NCBI RefSeq assembly: GCF_001663155.1
Contig: NZ_CP015963.1
Location: forward strand, 1,264,001-1,328,000
Direction: 5' to 3'
DNA length: 64,000 nucleotides
Source: Altererythrobacter ishigakiensis
GTDB taxonomy: Bacteria > Pseudomonadota > Alphaproteobacteria > Sphingomonadales > Sphingomonadaceae
Positions within the stretch are counted from its first letter, which is position 1; the number at the start of each line of letters is the position of its first letter. The notes under the pieces are model-generated. The model saw nothing but the letters and a program-made list of their open reading frames with translations. It ran no database searches and was not told the DNA's origin. A program made the position numbers and the translations under genes. Positions 1 through 9,885 of the stretch are shown here, piece after piece.

Positions 1-202
1 CGCCGCTTTCGCCCAGCACAAGGTCACCATCCTCGATAACCGGGGCGATTTCCATCGGATGGATCGCCTTCAGCTCCGGCGGAGCGAGCCGTGTCTCCGG
101 ATCACGGTTATAGAGCTTCAGATCATATTCGAGCCCCAGCTCCTCACACAGCCAGACGATGCGTTCGGATTGCGAAATTCGCAGGTGGTGGACGGTCAGC
201 AT
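1..202 (-). CDS. Glutathione S-transferase, N-terminal part (cut by window edge)
   Basis: The reading frame starts at an ATG at 202 and runs off the left edge, so only about 67 residues are present. They begin MLTVHHLRISQSERIVWL and continue through a thioredoxin-fold segment with KAIHPMEIAPVIEDGDLVL. The cis-proline glutathione-binding loop (IAPVIEDG) and the following GES are typical of the GST N-terminal domain. The photolyase gene lies 15 bases upstream on the same strand, so the two may be cotranscribed. The helical C-terminal domain is outside the window and the substrate class cannot be judged. Confidence 0.8.
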   Translation of the reverse strand, partial: MLTVHHLRISQSERIVWLCEELGLEYDLKLYNRDPETRLAPPELKAIHPMEIAPVIEDGDLVLGESG

Positions 203-217
203 GTCGTGATGGCTCCC

Positions 218-1795
218 TTAATCTTCGTTTCGCGCCCAGCCTTTGCTGGCGGGCTGCAGAGAGTCGAGAAAAATCTCTGCGCTATCAAGATATTCGCGCT
301 GTTTTTCCTCGCCCATCCGATCCCAGGTTGAATAGATCCGCCCGATGCGGTGGTTGCTTTCGAGCCGGTCGCGATTGCGGTCAATGAAATGCCAATAGAG
401 CGGGTTGAAGGGGCAGGCGCCGTCGCCGGTCTTCTTCGACATCGAATAGCGGCATTCCTTGCAGTAATCGGACATCTTGTTGATGTAGTTTCCGCTCGCC
501 GCATAGGGCTTTGTCGCGAGCTTACCGCCGTCCGCATACAGGATCATGCCGACCACATTGGGCATCTCGACCCAGTCATAGGCATCGGCATAGACGGCGA
601 GATACCAGTCCTGCACATCGCGGGGCTTGATGCCTGCCAGCAGAGCGAAATTTCCGAGCACCATCAATCGCTGAATATGGTGTGCGTGCGCGTTCTGATG
701 AGTGGAGCGAATGCAATCCGCCATGCAGCGCATGTCCGTTTCGCCAGTCCAGTAGAACTCGGGCAGCGGGCGGTTCGCACCCAGCTCATTCGCGGTCTCG
801 AGTTTCGGCATAAAATGCCAGTAGAACCCGCGAATATACTCGCGCCAGCCGATGATTTGGCGGATGAATCCTTCGACTGAATTGAGTGGCGCTTTGCCGT
901 CTTCGTATGCCTGCTGTGCACGCCGGCACAGTTCCAGCGGATCGAGCAGGCCCAAATTGATGCTGGTCGACAGCATCGAATGGTAGAGGTCATCAGAGCC
1001 GTGCACTATCGCGTCCTGATAGGGGCCGAACTTCTCGATCCGGTCAGCGAAGAAGGCATCGGCGGCTTCTTCGGCCTGCGCGCGCGTAACTGGCCATTCG
1101 AAACGCTCTAGCGATCCAAAGTGATCGCCGAACCGGCTTTCGACCAATTCGATCACTTCGCGGGTGATATCGTCGGGCTCGAATTTCGGCCGCTCGGGCG
1201 GGTCCATCCCATCTTTGGGAGGCTCACGGTTTTCCTTGTCGAGGTTCCATTCGCCGCCGACAGGTTTGCCGTCACCGCGCATCAAAAGCCCGGTTTTCCT
1301 GCGCATCTCGCGATAGAAGTACTCCATCGTCAGATGCTTGCGGCCCTCGGCCCATTCTTCGAATTCGGCATGCGAGCAAAGGAAACGGTCGTCGGGCAGA
1401 ACTTCGACTTCACAGGCAAACTTGTCGGGCCATTCGTCCTGCATTTGGCGCACACGCCATTCGCTCGCTTCGACAACATGGATTGCGCGCGGTTCGTGAC
1501 GCTCCACGGCGCGCGCAACTTCCCCGGTGAAGCTGCTTGAGTTTTCTTGGTCCGTCAGTTTGACGTAGTCCACCGTCCAACCGTCGTCGCTAAGCTCGGC
1601 GGCGAAATGGCGCATTGCGGAGAATATCAACGCGATCTTTTGCTTGTGATGTTTGACGTAGGTAGCCTCGTCCCGAACTTCCACCATCAGGATAACGGTT
1701 TTGTCCTTCGCCCGCCCGCGCAGACTAGCCAGATCACGCGTCAGCTGATCGCCAAGAAGGGGGACTAGGATAGGGCCGGCGCGGTCATTGGGCAT
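218..1795 (-). CDS. phrB: Cryptochrome/photolyase family protein, FeS-BCP (PhrB) type
   Basis: Predicted 525-residue flavoprotein of the bacterial iron-sulfur cryptochrome/photolyase family, whose studied members repair (6-4) photoproducts or act as blue-light receptors. The N-terminal antenna domain starts LVPLLGDQLTRDLASL, and the middle carries SLTMEYFYREMRRKTGLLM-like residues (here HLTMEYFYREMRRKTGLLM). The FAD domain includes FIRQIIGWREYIRG and AHHIQRLMVLGNFALLAGI. Four cysteines expected to hold a 4Fe-4S cluster sit in MRCMADC, DYCKECRY and GACPFN. Length matches the Agrobacterium PhrB family (about 507). It lies between priA and a GST gene on the same strand. Whether it repairs DNA or signals cannot be read from sequence. 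Confidence 0.9.
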   Translation of the reverse strand: MPNDRAGPILVPLLGDQLTRDLASLRGRAKDKTVILMVEVRDEATYVKHHKQKIALIFSAMRHFAAELSDDGWTVDYVKLTDQENSSSFTGEVARAVERHEPRAIHVVEASEWRVRQMQDEWPDKFACEVEVLPDDRFLCSHAEFEEWAEGRKHLTMEYFYREMRRKTGLLMRGDGKPVGGEWNLDKENREPPKDGMDPPERPKFEPDDITREVIELVESRFGDHFGSLERFEWPVTRAQAEEAADAFFADRIEKFGPYQDAIVHGSDDLYHSMLSTSINLGLLDPLELCRRAQQAYEDGKAPLNSVEGFIRQIIGWREYIRGFYWHFMPKLETANELGANRPLPEFYWTGETDMRCMADCIRSTHQNAHAHHIQRLMVLGNFALLAGIKPRDVQDWYLAVYADAYDWVEMPNVVGMILYADGGKLATKPYAASGNYINKMSDYCKECRYSMSKKTGDGACPFNPLYWHFIDRNRDRLESNHRIGRIYSTWDRMGEEKQREYLDSAEIFLDSLQPASKGWARNED

Positions 1796-1828
1796 GCTTC
1801 ACCAATGAGCGAGGGCAAGTTTGGTGCC

Positions 1829-3994
1829 TCAAACGAAACTATAGGGGTCAATATCGATACCAATGCGCACGCCGGGCGGAAAATCCTGCGCGGCGATCCA
1901 CTCCGTGATGACCTTTTGCAGGTTCGCGCTGCGCCGCGCGTTGACTAGGAAGCGATAACGGTATCGCCCGCGCAGCATCGCAAGTGGGGCAGGGGCGGGC
2001 CCGAGGATTGCGACATCCTCAACATTTGGGCGAATGTCGCCCAGCCGGTTGGCTGCTTGCCGGGCCTCCGCATCGTCCTCTGACGAAATAATGATCGCCG
2101 CCCAGCGCCCGAACGGTGGCGCACCGACATAGCGCCGCGCTTCTGTCTCGGCCTCATAGAATGCGTCACGATTACCCTCTGCCAAGGCCGCGATCACTGG
2201 CGCTTCGACATGGCGCGTCTGGATCAGGACTTCGCCCGGCTTCGCGCCGCGCCCCGCTCGCCCGGCGGCCTGAGATACTTGCTGATAGGTGCGCTCGCCC
2301 GCGCGTAAATCCCCCCCTTCGAGGCCCAAATCCGCGTCGACCACGCCTACGAGCGTCAATTCGGGGAAGTGAAAACCTTTCGTGACCAGCTGAGTGCCGA
2401 TGATGATATCGACCGCGCCAGTCTCTGCGGCGGCGATGAATTCGGCTGCCTTTTCAGGCGAATTGAGCGTGTCCGAAGTCGCGACTGCGATCCGCGCTTC
2501 CGGGAAGAGTTCGCGCACTTCGTCCGCAATTCGCTCGACACCCGGTCCGCACGCAACCAAGCAATCGGGCTCGCCGCATTCGGGACACGTCGCGGGCGGC
2601 GTTTCCTCATGTCCGCAATGATGGCACGCCAGCCGCTGAGACAGACGGTGCTCGACCAGCCACGCACTACAACTGGTACATTGGAAACGAAACCCGCAAT
2701 TCCGACACAGGGTCAGCGGGGCATAGCCACGGCGGTTCAGGAACAGCAGCGATTGCTCATTCTTGGCCAATCGATCTTCCAATGCAGCGACGAGGCGCGG
2801 CGCGAGCCAGCGTTGCCTTTCAGGCGGCTCTTCTGTCAGGTCAATCGTGTCGATATGTGGCAGCTGGGCCCCGCCAAAACGACTGGGCAGATCGAGTTTC
2901 TCGTAAATCCCGCTTTCGGCCATTTGCAGGCTTTCGAGTGCCGGGGTAGCGCTGGCCAGCACCACCGGAAAGCCTTCAAACCGCGCGCGCATCACAGAGA
3001 CATCGCGCGCGTTATATCGCACGCCGTCATCTTGCTTGAAGCTGACTTCATGCGCTTCGTCGACGATAATCAAACCAAGGTTCGCATAAGGCAGGAATAG
3101 CGCGGATCGCGCCCCTACCACGACTTGTGCTGTACCCTCGCTGATGGCGCGCCACGCACGGCGGCGTTCGGTCGACTTAAGCGAGGAATGCCATTGCACC
3201 GGCGCTGCATCGAAGCGCTGCTCGAAACGGTTCAGAAAATTTTCTGTCAGCGCGATCTCAGGCAGCAGGACCAACACCTGCTTGCCCCTGCGAATGGCGG
3301 CGGCGACAGGCTCGAAGTAGGTTTCGGTTTTTCCTGATCCGGTCACTCCATCGAGCAGGAAAGGCGCAAACTCTTCGGCCTTCACGGCTTGCACCAGCCG
3401 GTCTGCGACCTCGCGCTGATCGGCCGACAATTCAGGTACGGAAAAGTCCGGGTCAGCAGGCGGGAAAGGCCGGTCAATTGCGACAGAGACCGGCTCGATA
3501 ACGCCTTGCCCGACCAGCCCGCGCAGGACGCCCTCGGACACACCAGCGATGCCGGCAAGCTCGCGGATCGTCGCTTGCTCGCCCTGCAATGCCTCAATTG
3601 CTTGTTCGCGCTGCGGCGTCATTCGTTCGGGCATGCCGCCAGACAGCCGGTATTCGGTCATTGTGGTCGGGCCGCTCAATGCGCCGCCGCTTGAGATCAC
3701 CATGCGTGCGACTGAGCTTGGAGATGCGCAATAGTAGTCCGCTGTCCATTCGATCAGCCGCCTCAAGGGCGCGGACAGCGGGGGAACAGACAGCACCTCC
3801 AGTATCGGGCGCAGCTTTTCCGCAGCCACTTCCTGACCCGGCAGTCGTTCGGGTTCCCAAACGATCCCGGTGATCTGGCGCGGTCCTAGCGGCGCGACGA
3901 CGATTGACCCCAGGTCAACTTGCATGCCGTCTGGCACACGATAGTCGAGCACTTCGAGCGCGCGATTGAAGACTAAAAGGCGGATGCGATTCAT
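1829..3994 (-). CDS. priA: Primosomal protein N' (replication restart helicase PriA)
   Basis: PriA reloads the replicative helicase at stalled forks through 3'-5' helicase activity. An N-terminal DNA-binding domain (NRIRLLVFNRALEVLDYRVP) is followed by Walker A GVTGSGKT near residue 215, the DEAH box IVDEAHE near 310, and a zinc-binding insertion near 430-475 with paired cysteines (CRNCGFRFQC, CHHCG, CPECGEPDC). Helicase motifs GTQLVTKGFHFP and QAAGRAGRG follow. I prefer the ATG at 3994 (MNRIRLL) over one four codons upstream at 4006, because PriA homologues begin at this point. It is divergent from the transaldolase gene and 33 bases upstream of the photolyase gene. Confidence 0.95.
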   Translation of the reverse strand: MNRIRLLVFNRALEVLDYRVPDGMQVDLGSIVVAPLGPRQITGIVWEPERLPGQEVAAEKLRPILEVLSVPPLSAPLRRLIEWTADYYCASPSSVARMVISSGGALSGPTTMTEYRLSGGMPERMTPQREQAIEALQGEQATIRELAGIAGVSEGVLRGLVGQGVIEPVSVAIDRPFPPADPDFSVPELSADQREVADRLVQAVKAEEFAPFLLDGVTGSGKTETYFEPVAAAIRRGKQVLVLLPEIALTENFLNRFEQRFDAAPVQWHSSLKSTERRRAWRAISEGTAQVVVGARSALFLPYANLGLIIVDEAHEVSFKQDDGVRYNARDVSVMRARFEGFPVVLASATPALESLQMAESGIYEKLDLPSRFGGAQLPHIDTIDLTEEPPERQRWLAPRLVAALEDRLAKNEQSLLFLNRRGYAPLTLCRNCGFRFQCTSCSAWLVEHRLSQRLACHHCGHEETPPATCPECGEPDCLVACGPGVERIADEVRELFPEARIAVATSDTLNSPEKAAEFIAAAETGAVDIIIGTQLVTKGFHFPELTLVGVVDADLGLEGGDLRAGERTYQQVSQAAGRAGRGAKPGEVLIQTRHVEAPVIAALAEGNRDAFYEAETEARRYVGAPPFGRWAAIIISSEDDAEARQAANRLGDIRPNVEDVAILGPAPAPLAMLRGRYRYRFLVNARRSANLQKVITEWIAAQDFPPGVRIGIDIDPYSFV

Positions 3995-4148
3995 GACCAG
4001 AGCCAATATGGGGTGTCGCGTGGCTTGATCACAAGCACCGCCAGCATCTTGCCACCCACAATTTGCGCGTTGTGTGGTGTGGTCCGTACGGCAAAGACTG
4101 GTATGCGTAGGTCAACCAACACGAATCGCTCAAATGCCGGGGACAATC

Positions 4149-4802
4149 ATGAAATTCTTTGCCGACACAGCCGAAATTGACGACATCAAGGAACTGGCCG
4201 CTACCGGTTTGCTCGATGGGGTGACGACCAACCCTTCGCTGATTGCCAAGTCGGGCCGCGATTTCATGGAAGTGACCAAGGAAATTTGCGGCATCACAGA
4301 CGGCCCGGTCAGCGCGGAGGTTGTCGCACTTGATCACGAAACGATGATGAAAGAGGCCGAAGTCCTGCGCAAAATCGCGGACAATGTCTGCATCAAGGTT
4401 CCGCTGACGATTGACGGGCTGAAGACCTGCAAGGCGCTGACCGAAGATGGTACTATGGTGAATGTGACGCTGTGCTTCAGCGCCAATCAGGCGCTGCTCG
4501 CGGCGAAAGCCGGGGCGACCTTCATCAGCCCCTTTGTCGGCCGCCACGATGACAACGGCTTTGACGGTATGGAGCTGATCGAAGATATCCGGTTGATCTA
4601 TGATAATTACGATTTCGGCACAGAAATCCTGGTCGCCAGTGTGCGCCATGTTACCCATGTGCTCCAAAGCGCGAAGATCGGGGCCGACGTTATGACCGCG
4701 CCGCCCAAGGTGATCAAATCGCTGTTTAATCACGTCCTGACAGATAAAGGGATTGAAGGCTTCCTGAAGGACTGGCAAGCCACCGGGCAATCAATAGTTT
4801 AA
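4149..4802 (+). CDS. fsa: Fructose-6-phosphate aldolase-type transaldolase
   Basis: The 217-residue protein is the short transaldolase (TalC/FSA, subfamily 3B) of the pentose phosphate pathway or fructose-6-phosphate aldol cleavage. It begins [16 protein letters not shown] and carries [12 protein letters not shown] and the Schiff-base lysine in NVCIKVPLT, with [13 protein letters not shown] downstream. The open frame extends 75 bases further upstream, but the ATG at 4149 gives exactly the family N-terminus. cobT follows after 15 bases and may be cotranscribed. Transaldolase and fructose-6-phosphate aldolase cannot be separated reliably here. Confidence 0.93.
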   Translation: MKFFADTAEIDDIKELAATGLLDGVTTNPSLIAKSGRDFMEVTKEICGITDGPVSAEVVALDHETMMKEAEVLRKIADNVCIKVPLTIDGLKTCKALTEDGTMVNVTLCFSANQALLAAKAGATFISPFVGRHDDNGFDGMELIEDIRLIYDNYDFGTEILVASVRHVTHVLQSAKIGADVMTAPPKVIKSLFNHVLTDKGIEGFLKDWQATGQSIV

Positions 4803-4817
4803 TGTTCGGAGCCGTCT

Positions 4818-6656
4818 TTGGCGGAAGAAACACCTCTCGATAAGTTCAAGGCAGCGCTGACCGGCGCCAGCCGCGCTATTGCGCGGGAAGCAGAGGTGGA
4901 AGTTGCCTGGAGCGCAGACGCGCCATCTGCCAGCGGCAAGAATTTCCGCGTACCTTTGCCGGGCCGCGATCTGCCACCAGAACAGGTTGCAGAAGCCCGG
5001 GGCTTTGCAGACAGTTTTGCGCTGAAGCTGCGCCATCACGATACCGACCTGCACAGCAAGAACGCGCCGCCGGAGGCAACCGCGCGCGCGTGTTATGATG
5101 AGTTTGAGCGTGTTCGATACGAAGCGCTGGGTGCGAACAATTTTGGCGGCATCAAGGCCAATCTCGAAAGCGCGACCGAGATGCGTGTTCTGTCCGATCC
5201 GATTGCGCGCGCCCAAACGCGCGAGGATGTGCCGCTGCAGACCGCGCTAGGTCTAATGCTGCGAGAGAAGCTGACCGGAGAAGCTGTGCCAGAGGCTGCA
5301 CAGCGCGGGGTGGAGTTGGTGCGCGAGTTTATCGAAGAGCGCGTGGGCGACAATCTTGAAGACCTGCTGGGATCGCTGGAAGATCAGGAAGCGTTCCAGT
5401 CGCTGAGCCTCGACATGTTGCAGCAGCTCGACCTGACCCAGCCGAGCGATTCCCCTGACGAAGCCGACAACGATCAAGGCGACGACGAGGAAGACGGTCA
5501 GGACGAAACAGATCAGGACGAGGGCGACCAGGATCAGGGCGAAAGCGGCCAGCAATCCGCCGAAATGGCCGGGGAGATGAGCGAAGGCGATTCCGACGGC
5601 GAAGGCGAAAGCGAGATGTCGTCCGAGTCAGAGATGCAGGATGGTGAGCCCGGCGAAGAGGGCGATGAAGGCATGATGCCTGTCCGCCCCAACCGGCCGC
5701 AAGGCGAGCTTCCGATGGATCTCGACTACCACGCCTATACCGAGGCCTATGACGAGGAAATTCCGGCCGACGAACTGTGCGATGCGGAAGAGCTCGACCG
5801 GCTTCGCGCTTATCTCGACAGCCAGCTTACCGGGCTGCAAGGTGTGGTCACGCGGCTGGCGAACCGGCTCCAGCGCCGCCTGATGGCGCAGCAGAATCGC
5901 AGCTGGGAATTCGATCAGGAAGACGGGGTGATCGATGCTTCGCGGCTTGCCCGTGTCGTGGTCTCGCCCGGCACGTCGATGGCCTACAAGACCGAGAAGG
6001 ATATCGAATTCAAGGACACCATTGTGACCTTGCTAATCGATAACTCGGGTTCGATGCGCGGTCGGCCAATCAGCATCGCTGCGATCAGCGCGGATATCCT
6101 CGCGCGTACGCTGGAGCGCAGTGGGGTCAAGACGGAGATCCTCGGCTTCACCACCCGCGCATGGAAAGGCGGGCAAAGCCGCGAGCAATGGCTGGCAGAT
6201 GGCAAGCCGCAAAACCCGGGGCGCCTCAACGATCTGCGGCACATCATCTACAAGAAGGCCGACGAGCCATGGCGGCGCGCGCGCCGCAATCTCGGCCTGA
6301 TGATGCGCGAAGGCCTTTTGAAGGAGAATATCGACGGCGAGGCTCTGATGTGGGCGCATAACCGCCTGATCGGCCGCAAGGAAGATCGCCGCATCCTGAT
6401 GGTGATTTCGGACGGTGCGCCGGTGGATGATTCAACGCTCAGCGTGAACAGTGCTGGTTATCTTGAGGCGCATTTACGCAAGGTGATCGACTGGATCGAG
6501 AGGGTCTCACCTGTACAACTGGTTGCGATCGGCATCGGGCATGATGTTACACGTTATTACCGCCGCGCGGTGACGATAATGGACGTCGAGCAGCTCGGCG
6601 GCACAATAATCGAGCAGCTTGCGGAGCTGTTTGAGGATGAGAAGGGACGCAGATGA
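4818..6656 (+). CDS. cobT: Aerobic cobaltochelatase subunit CobT
   Basis: CobT is the VWA-domain subunit of the CobNST cobaltochelatase, which inserts cobalt into hydrogenobyrinate a,c-diamide in aerobic B12 synthesis. The 612-residue protein has the family N-terminus ([20 protein letters not shown]), an Asp/Glu-rich linker around residues 210-300, and a C-terminal VWA domain with the MIDAS motif DNSGSMRG near residue 407. The start is TTG: it begins the homologous N-terminus and has GGAG at 4808-4811 six bases before it, while the nearby ATG at 4802 is out of frame. The partner AAA+ subunit CobS and the large subunit CobN are not in this window. The next gene overlaps by four bases (ATGA). 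Confidence 0.93.
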   Translation: MAEETPLDKFKAALTGASRAIAREAEVEVAWSADAPSASGKNFRVPLPGRDLPPEQVAEARGFADSFALKLRHHDTDLHSKNAPPEATARACYDEFERVRYEALGANNFGGIKANLESATEMRVLSDPIARAQTREDVPLQTALGLMLREKLTGEAVPEAAQRGVELVREFIEERVGDNLEDLLGSLEDQEAFQSLSLDMLQQLDLTQPSDSPDEADNDQGDDEEDGQDETDQDEGDQDQGESGQQSAEMAGEMSEGDSDGEGESEMSSESEMQDGEPGEEGDEGMMPVRPNRPQGELPMDLDYHAYTEAYDEEIPADELCDAEELDRLRAYLDSQLTGLQGVVTRLANRLQRRLMAQQNRSWEFDQEDGVIDASRLARVVVSPGTSMAYKTEKDIEFKDTIVTLLIDNSGSMRGRPISIAAISADILARTLERSGVKTEILGFTTRAWKGGQSREQWLADGKPQNPGRLNDLRHIIYKKADEPWRRARRNLGLMMREGLLKENIDGEALMWAHNRLIGRKEDRRILMVISDGAPVDDSTLSVNSAGYLEAHLRKVIDWIERVSPVQLVAIGIGHDVTRYYRRAVTIMDVEQLGGTIIEQLAELFEDEKGRR

Positions 6657-7312
6657 ACGTAACCGAAGCAGTTAAATCCCGTCGCAGTGTGCGCGAATTC
6701 CTCGACAAGCCGGTTGATCTCGAAACGATCCGCCGCGTGATGGACACGGCGCGCTGGGCCGCGTCGGGCTGCAACTATCAGCCGTGGGAAGCGACCATTG
6801 TAACAGGCGAACCGCTGAAAGAATTGCGCGCAAAGCTGTCATCCTCCCCCATGCAGCAGGCCGAATATGACTGGACTGCACCGGGACAGGAAGAAGCATA
6901 CAAGTCGCGCCTTGATGCGGTTTCACGCGAGATGTTCGGCGCAATGAATATCGCCCGCGACGACACTGAAGGACGGACTAAGGCGATGATGCGCAATGTC
7001 ACGTCGTTCGATGCGCCTGCAGTCATGTTTATCTATTTCCCGCGCCTGATGAAGGAGGCGCAATGGTCAGACACGGGCATGTGGCTGCAAACCGTGGCGC
7101 TGCTGCTGCGCGAGGAAGGGCTCGACAGCTGCTATCAGGAATTCATGGCGCTCTATGCGAATGTGATCCGCGACTTCCTCGGCCTGGATCATGATCGCTA
7201 CATGCTGTTTTGCGGGATGGCGATCGGCTATCGCGACCCCGACGCGCCGGTAAACAATTTTGAGCGTGAACGTGTGCCGCTGGACGAGCAGGTGAAGTTT
7301 CTCGGCTTCTGA
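6653..7312 (+). CDS. Nitroreductase family protein (FMN-dependent)
   Basis: The 219-residue protein has the nitroreductase fold. [13 protein letters not shown] near the N-terminus is the FMN-contact region, followed by [14 protein letters not shown]. The C-terminal [21 protein letters not shown] is the usual GY-G-DP segment. Members reduce nitroaromatics, quinones or flavins with NAD(P)H. Its ATG overlaps the cobT stop (ATGA), so the two are probably translationally coupled. A link to B12 chemistry, as with BluB-like nitroreductases, is possible from context, but I see no BluB-specific signature. Confidence 0.85.
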   Translation: MNVTEAVKSRRSVREFLDKPVDLETIRRVMDTARWAASGCNYQPWEATIVTGEPLKELRAKLSSSPMQQAEYDWTAPGQEEAYKSRLDAVSREMFGAMNIARDDTEGRTKAMMRNVTSFDAPAVMFIYFPRLMKEAQWSDTGMWLQTVALLLREEGLDSCYQEFMALYANVIRDFLGLDHDRYMLFCGMAIGYRDPDAPVNNFERERVPLDEQVKFLGF

Positions 7313-7353
7313 TTGGTTGACCCGCGCGCGGCGGCTGGGCAAAGGCGCATGCG

Positions 7354-8808
7354 ATGAGTGATACGCCGCCTCTAAAGCTGTTCAACAGCCTGACCCGCCA
7401 GCTGGAGGTATTCCAGCCTGTCCATGAAGGCGAGGCGCGCGTCTATACCTGTGGGCCGACGGTTTATAACTATCCGCATATCGGCAACATGCGCGCCTAT
7501 GTCTTTGCAGACGTGTTGGGCCGCACGCTGAGCTGGAAGGGCTATAAACTCACCCACATCATCAACATCACCGACGTTGGCCACCTCACCGATGATGCCG
7601 ATGCGGGCGAAGACAAGATGGAACAGATGGCGGCTGAGAAGGCGCAGTCCATCTGGGACATCGCGAAGCACTATACCGAGGCTTATTGGGAGGATGTGAA
7701 AGCGCTCAATATCCGCCAGCCTGCGAAGTGGTCGATTGCGACGGATTACATCGAAGAGATGCTGGAATTCGCAAGGAGCATTGCGGAAAAGCACTGCTAT
7801 GAACTCGATAGCGGGCTCTATTTCGATGTCTCGACCATCGAAGATTACGGACGCCTAGCGCGGGCTGTTACCGAGGATGGAGAGGGCCGGATCGATACGG
7901 TCGACGGCAAGCGCAACCCTCAGGACTTTGCGATCTGGCGCAAGACTCCGGCGGGCGAAAAGCGCCAGATGGAATGGGATTCGCCGTGGGGCAAGGGCGC
8001 GCCCGGCTGGCATTTGGAATGCTCGGTCATGGGCGAGAAGCTGCTCGGCTTCCCGTTCGACATTCACACCGGCGGGATCGACCACCGCGAGATCCACCAC
8101 CCCAATGAAATCGCGCAGAACCAGGCGTTTTGCGGTTGCGGAGGCTTGTCAGAAGCCACGAACAGCGGCGCGAAGATCTGGATGCACAACAACTTCCTGG
8201 TCGAGCGTAGCGGCAAGATGAGCAAGAGCGCAGGCGAATTTCTGCGCCTGCAATTAGTGATCGACAAGGGCTATAGCCCGCTCGCTTACCGCATGATGTG
8301 CCTGCAGGCGCATTACCGCAGCGAATTGGAGTTCAGCTGGGAAGGGCTGCAAGCGGCGCTGACGCGATTGAAACGGATCGTGATGGCGGTCGAGCGGCTG
8401 TCAGATGCGCCATCCCAACCAATGACTGAGCACCCCAAATTCGCCCCATTTCTTGCGAAATTCGAAGAGGCGATATCCGACGATCTTAATACGCCGATCG
8501 CGTTGACCGCGCTCGAAGATGCATTGGCGGTCAAAAAGGTTGATGCAGGGATCAAGCGCGCTGTCGTGGAGCACATGGATGCTGTTCTTGGCTTGGAACT
8601 CTTAAAGCTCACTCGCACCGACTTGCGCATCCGGCCCAAGGATGCGCAGTTCACCGAGGCAGAGATCGAAGACGCACTTTCACGCCGCAAGGCGGCGCGT
8701 GCAGAGACAGACTTCGCCACCAGCGATGCCATCCGCGATGAACTCGCAGCCACGGGCGTCGAGGTGATGGATGGCGATCCGCTCGGTTGGGAGTGGAAGC
8801 TTAATTGA
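7354..8808 (+). CDS. cysS: Cysteinyl-tRNA synthetase
   Basis: Class I aminoacyl-tRNA synthetase of 484 residues that charges tRNA-Cys. The HIGH-type motif is PHIGNMRAY near residue 40, after CGPTVYNYP, which holds the first zinc cysteine. The zinc site continues in GWHLECSVMG and IDHREIHHPNEIAQ. The KMSKS loop is SGKMSKSAGEFLRL near residue 290. The C-terminal helical domain ends with the conserved ATGVEVMDGDPLGWEWKLN. It is in the plus-strand run after the nitroreductase, with a 41-base gap. Confidence 0.97.
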   Translation: MSDTPPLKLFNSLTRQLEVFQPVHEGEARVYTCGPTVYNYPHIGNMRAYVFADVLGRTLSWKGYKLTHIINITDVGHLTDDADAGEDKMEQMAAEKAQSIWDIAKHYTEAYWEDVKALNIRQPAKWSIATDYIEEMLEFARSIAEKHCYELDSGLYFDVSTIEDYGRLARAVTEDGEGRIDTVDGKRNPQDFAIWRKTPAGEKRQMEWDSPWGKGAPGWHLECSVMGEKLLGFPFDIHTGGIDHREIHHPNEIAQNQAFCGCGGLSEATNSGAKIWMHNNFLVERSGKMSKSAGEFLRLQLVIDKGYSPLAYRMMCLQAHYRSELEFSWEGLQAALTRLKRIVMAVERLSDAPSQPMTEHPKFAPFLAKFEEAISDDLNTPIALTALEDALAVKKVDAGIKRAVVEHMDAVLGLELLKLTRTDLRIRPKDAQFTEAEIEDALSRRKAARAETDFATSDAIRDELAATGVEVMDGDPLGWEWKLN

Positions 8809-8865
8809 GGCTGCCATCCATTGTGGGGGTAGCGTTCGCGCAACTGCCGATTTAACAAGCGCGGC

Positions 8866-9804
8866 ATGACCATTCTCGCATTATCCGGCCTGATCCGCCC
8901 GCTGCTCGAACCGCGTTTGCCAGAGGGGCTCGACGTCCGCTGGTTCATGACCAAGGAAGAGGCTCTCGCCGCCGTGCCCGAGGCCGAGATCGGCTGGTTC
9001 GACATGTATGAGCAAGACGCGATGGCGGAAACGCTGCGCGCGGCGACCAGTCTCAAATGGCTCAATTCGATCTACGCGGGATTGGACTTCCTGCCGATGG
9101 ATGTGCTGATCGAGCGCGGGATCACTGTTACCAACGGCGCAGGAATCAACGCGCTGACCATCGCCGAATATGTCGTGATGGGGATGCTCAACATCGCCAA
9201 GGGATATCGCGATGTTGTGCGCGCGCAGGAAAAGCGCGAGTGGCTGCAGGACAGCCCTGGCAAGCGCGAGCTGGCAGGATCAAAAGCGCTGCTGCTGGGC
9301 TATGGCGCGATCGGCAAGCTGATCAAGCCGCGGCTCGAAGGTTTTGATGTCGATGTGACAGTCGTGCGCCGCTCAAGCGGAGAAGGCGTGCTGACGCCGG
9401 ACCAGTGGCGCGACAAGCTCGGCGAATTCGATTGGGTTATCCTAGCTGTGCCCGCAACGCCTGAAACTGACGGCATGATCGGTGCTGAAGAGTTGGCGGC
9501 GATGAAGTCGGACGCGGTGGTAGTGAACATCGCACGCGGCGCCGTGATCGATCAGCCCGCCTTGGTCGATGCGCTAACGGCCAAGAAAATCGGCGGAGCG
9601 TTCCTTGACGTCACGACGCCAGAGCCGCTGCCCGCCGATCATCCGCTTTGGGCGCTCGACAATGCGCATATCACCATGCACCTGTCCGGCCGCGCGCAGG
9701 ACAAGATGTTCATGCGCAGCGCGGATCGTTTCCTCAATAACCTCGACAAATATCTGAAGGGCGAGCCTGTCGCGCCAATCTTCGATCCGAAGCTTGGTTA
9801 CTGA
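8866..9804 (+). CDS. D-isomer-specific 2-hydroxyacid dehydrogenase
   Basis: The 312-residue protein belongs to the D-2-hydroxyacid dehydrogenase family, which reduces 2-keto acids with NAD(P)H. The Rossmann dinucleotide motif is LLGYGAIGKLIKPRL near residue 145. NIARGAVIDQPALVDAL carries the substrate-binding arginine, DVTTPEPLPADHPLW the conserved glutamate region, and NAHITMHLSG the catalytic histidine region. It sits 57 bases after cysS on the same strand. The specific substrate (glyoxylate, hydroxypyruvate or other) is not evident. Confidence 0.88.
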   Translation: MTILALSGLIRPLLEPRLPEGLDVRWFMTKEEALAAVPEAEIGWFDMYEQDAMAETLRAATSLKWLNSIYAGLDFLPMDVLIERGITVTNGAGINALTIAEYVVMGMLNIAKGYRDVVRAQEKREWLQDSPGKRELAGSKALLLGYGAIGKLIKPRLEGFDVDVTVVRRSSGEGVLTPDQWRDKLGEFDWVILAVPATPETDGMIGAEELAAMKSDAVVVNIARGAVIDQPALVDALTAKKIGGAFLDVTTPEPLPADHPLWALDNAHITMHLSGRAQDKMFMRSADRFLNNLDKYLKGEPVAPIFDPKLGY

Positions 9805-9830
9805 CGACGCTCTTCATCCTGAAAAGGCAA

Positions 9831-9857
9831 CGCCGCCCCGGCCAGACCGAGGCGGCG
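9831..9857. terminator. GC-rich hairpin between convergent genes
   Basis: CGCCGCC at 9831-9837 pairs perfectly with GGCGGCG at 9851-9857 across a 13-base loop. It lies between the stop of the plus-strand dehydrogenase and the end of the minus-strand gene at 9886. Read on the minus strand it is followed by GTTGCCTTTT, a weak T tract, so it may act as a terminator, mainly for the minus strand. There is no good T run on the plus side. Confidence 0.4.
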
Positions 9858-9885
9858 CGTCAGGCCTAATAGGCTCAAAACATTC

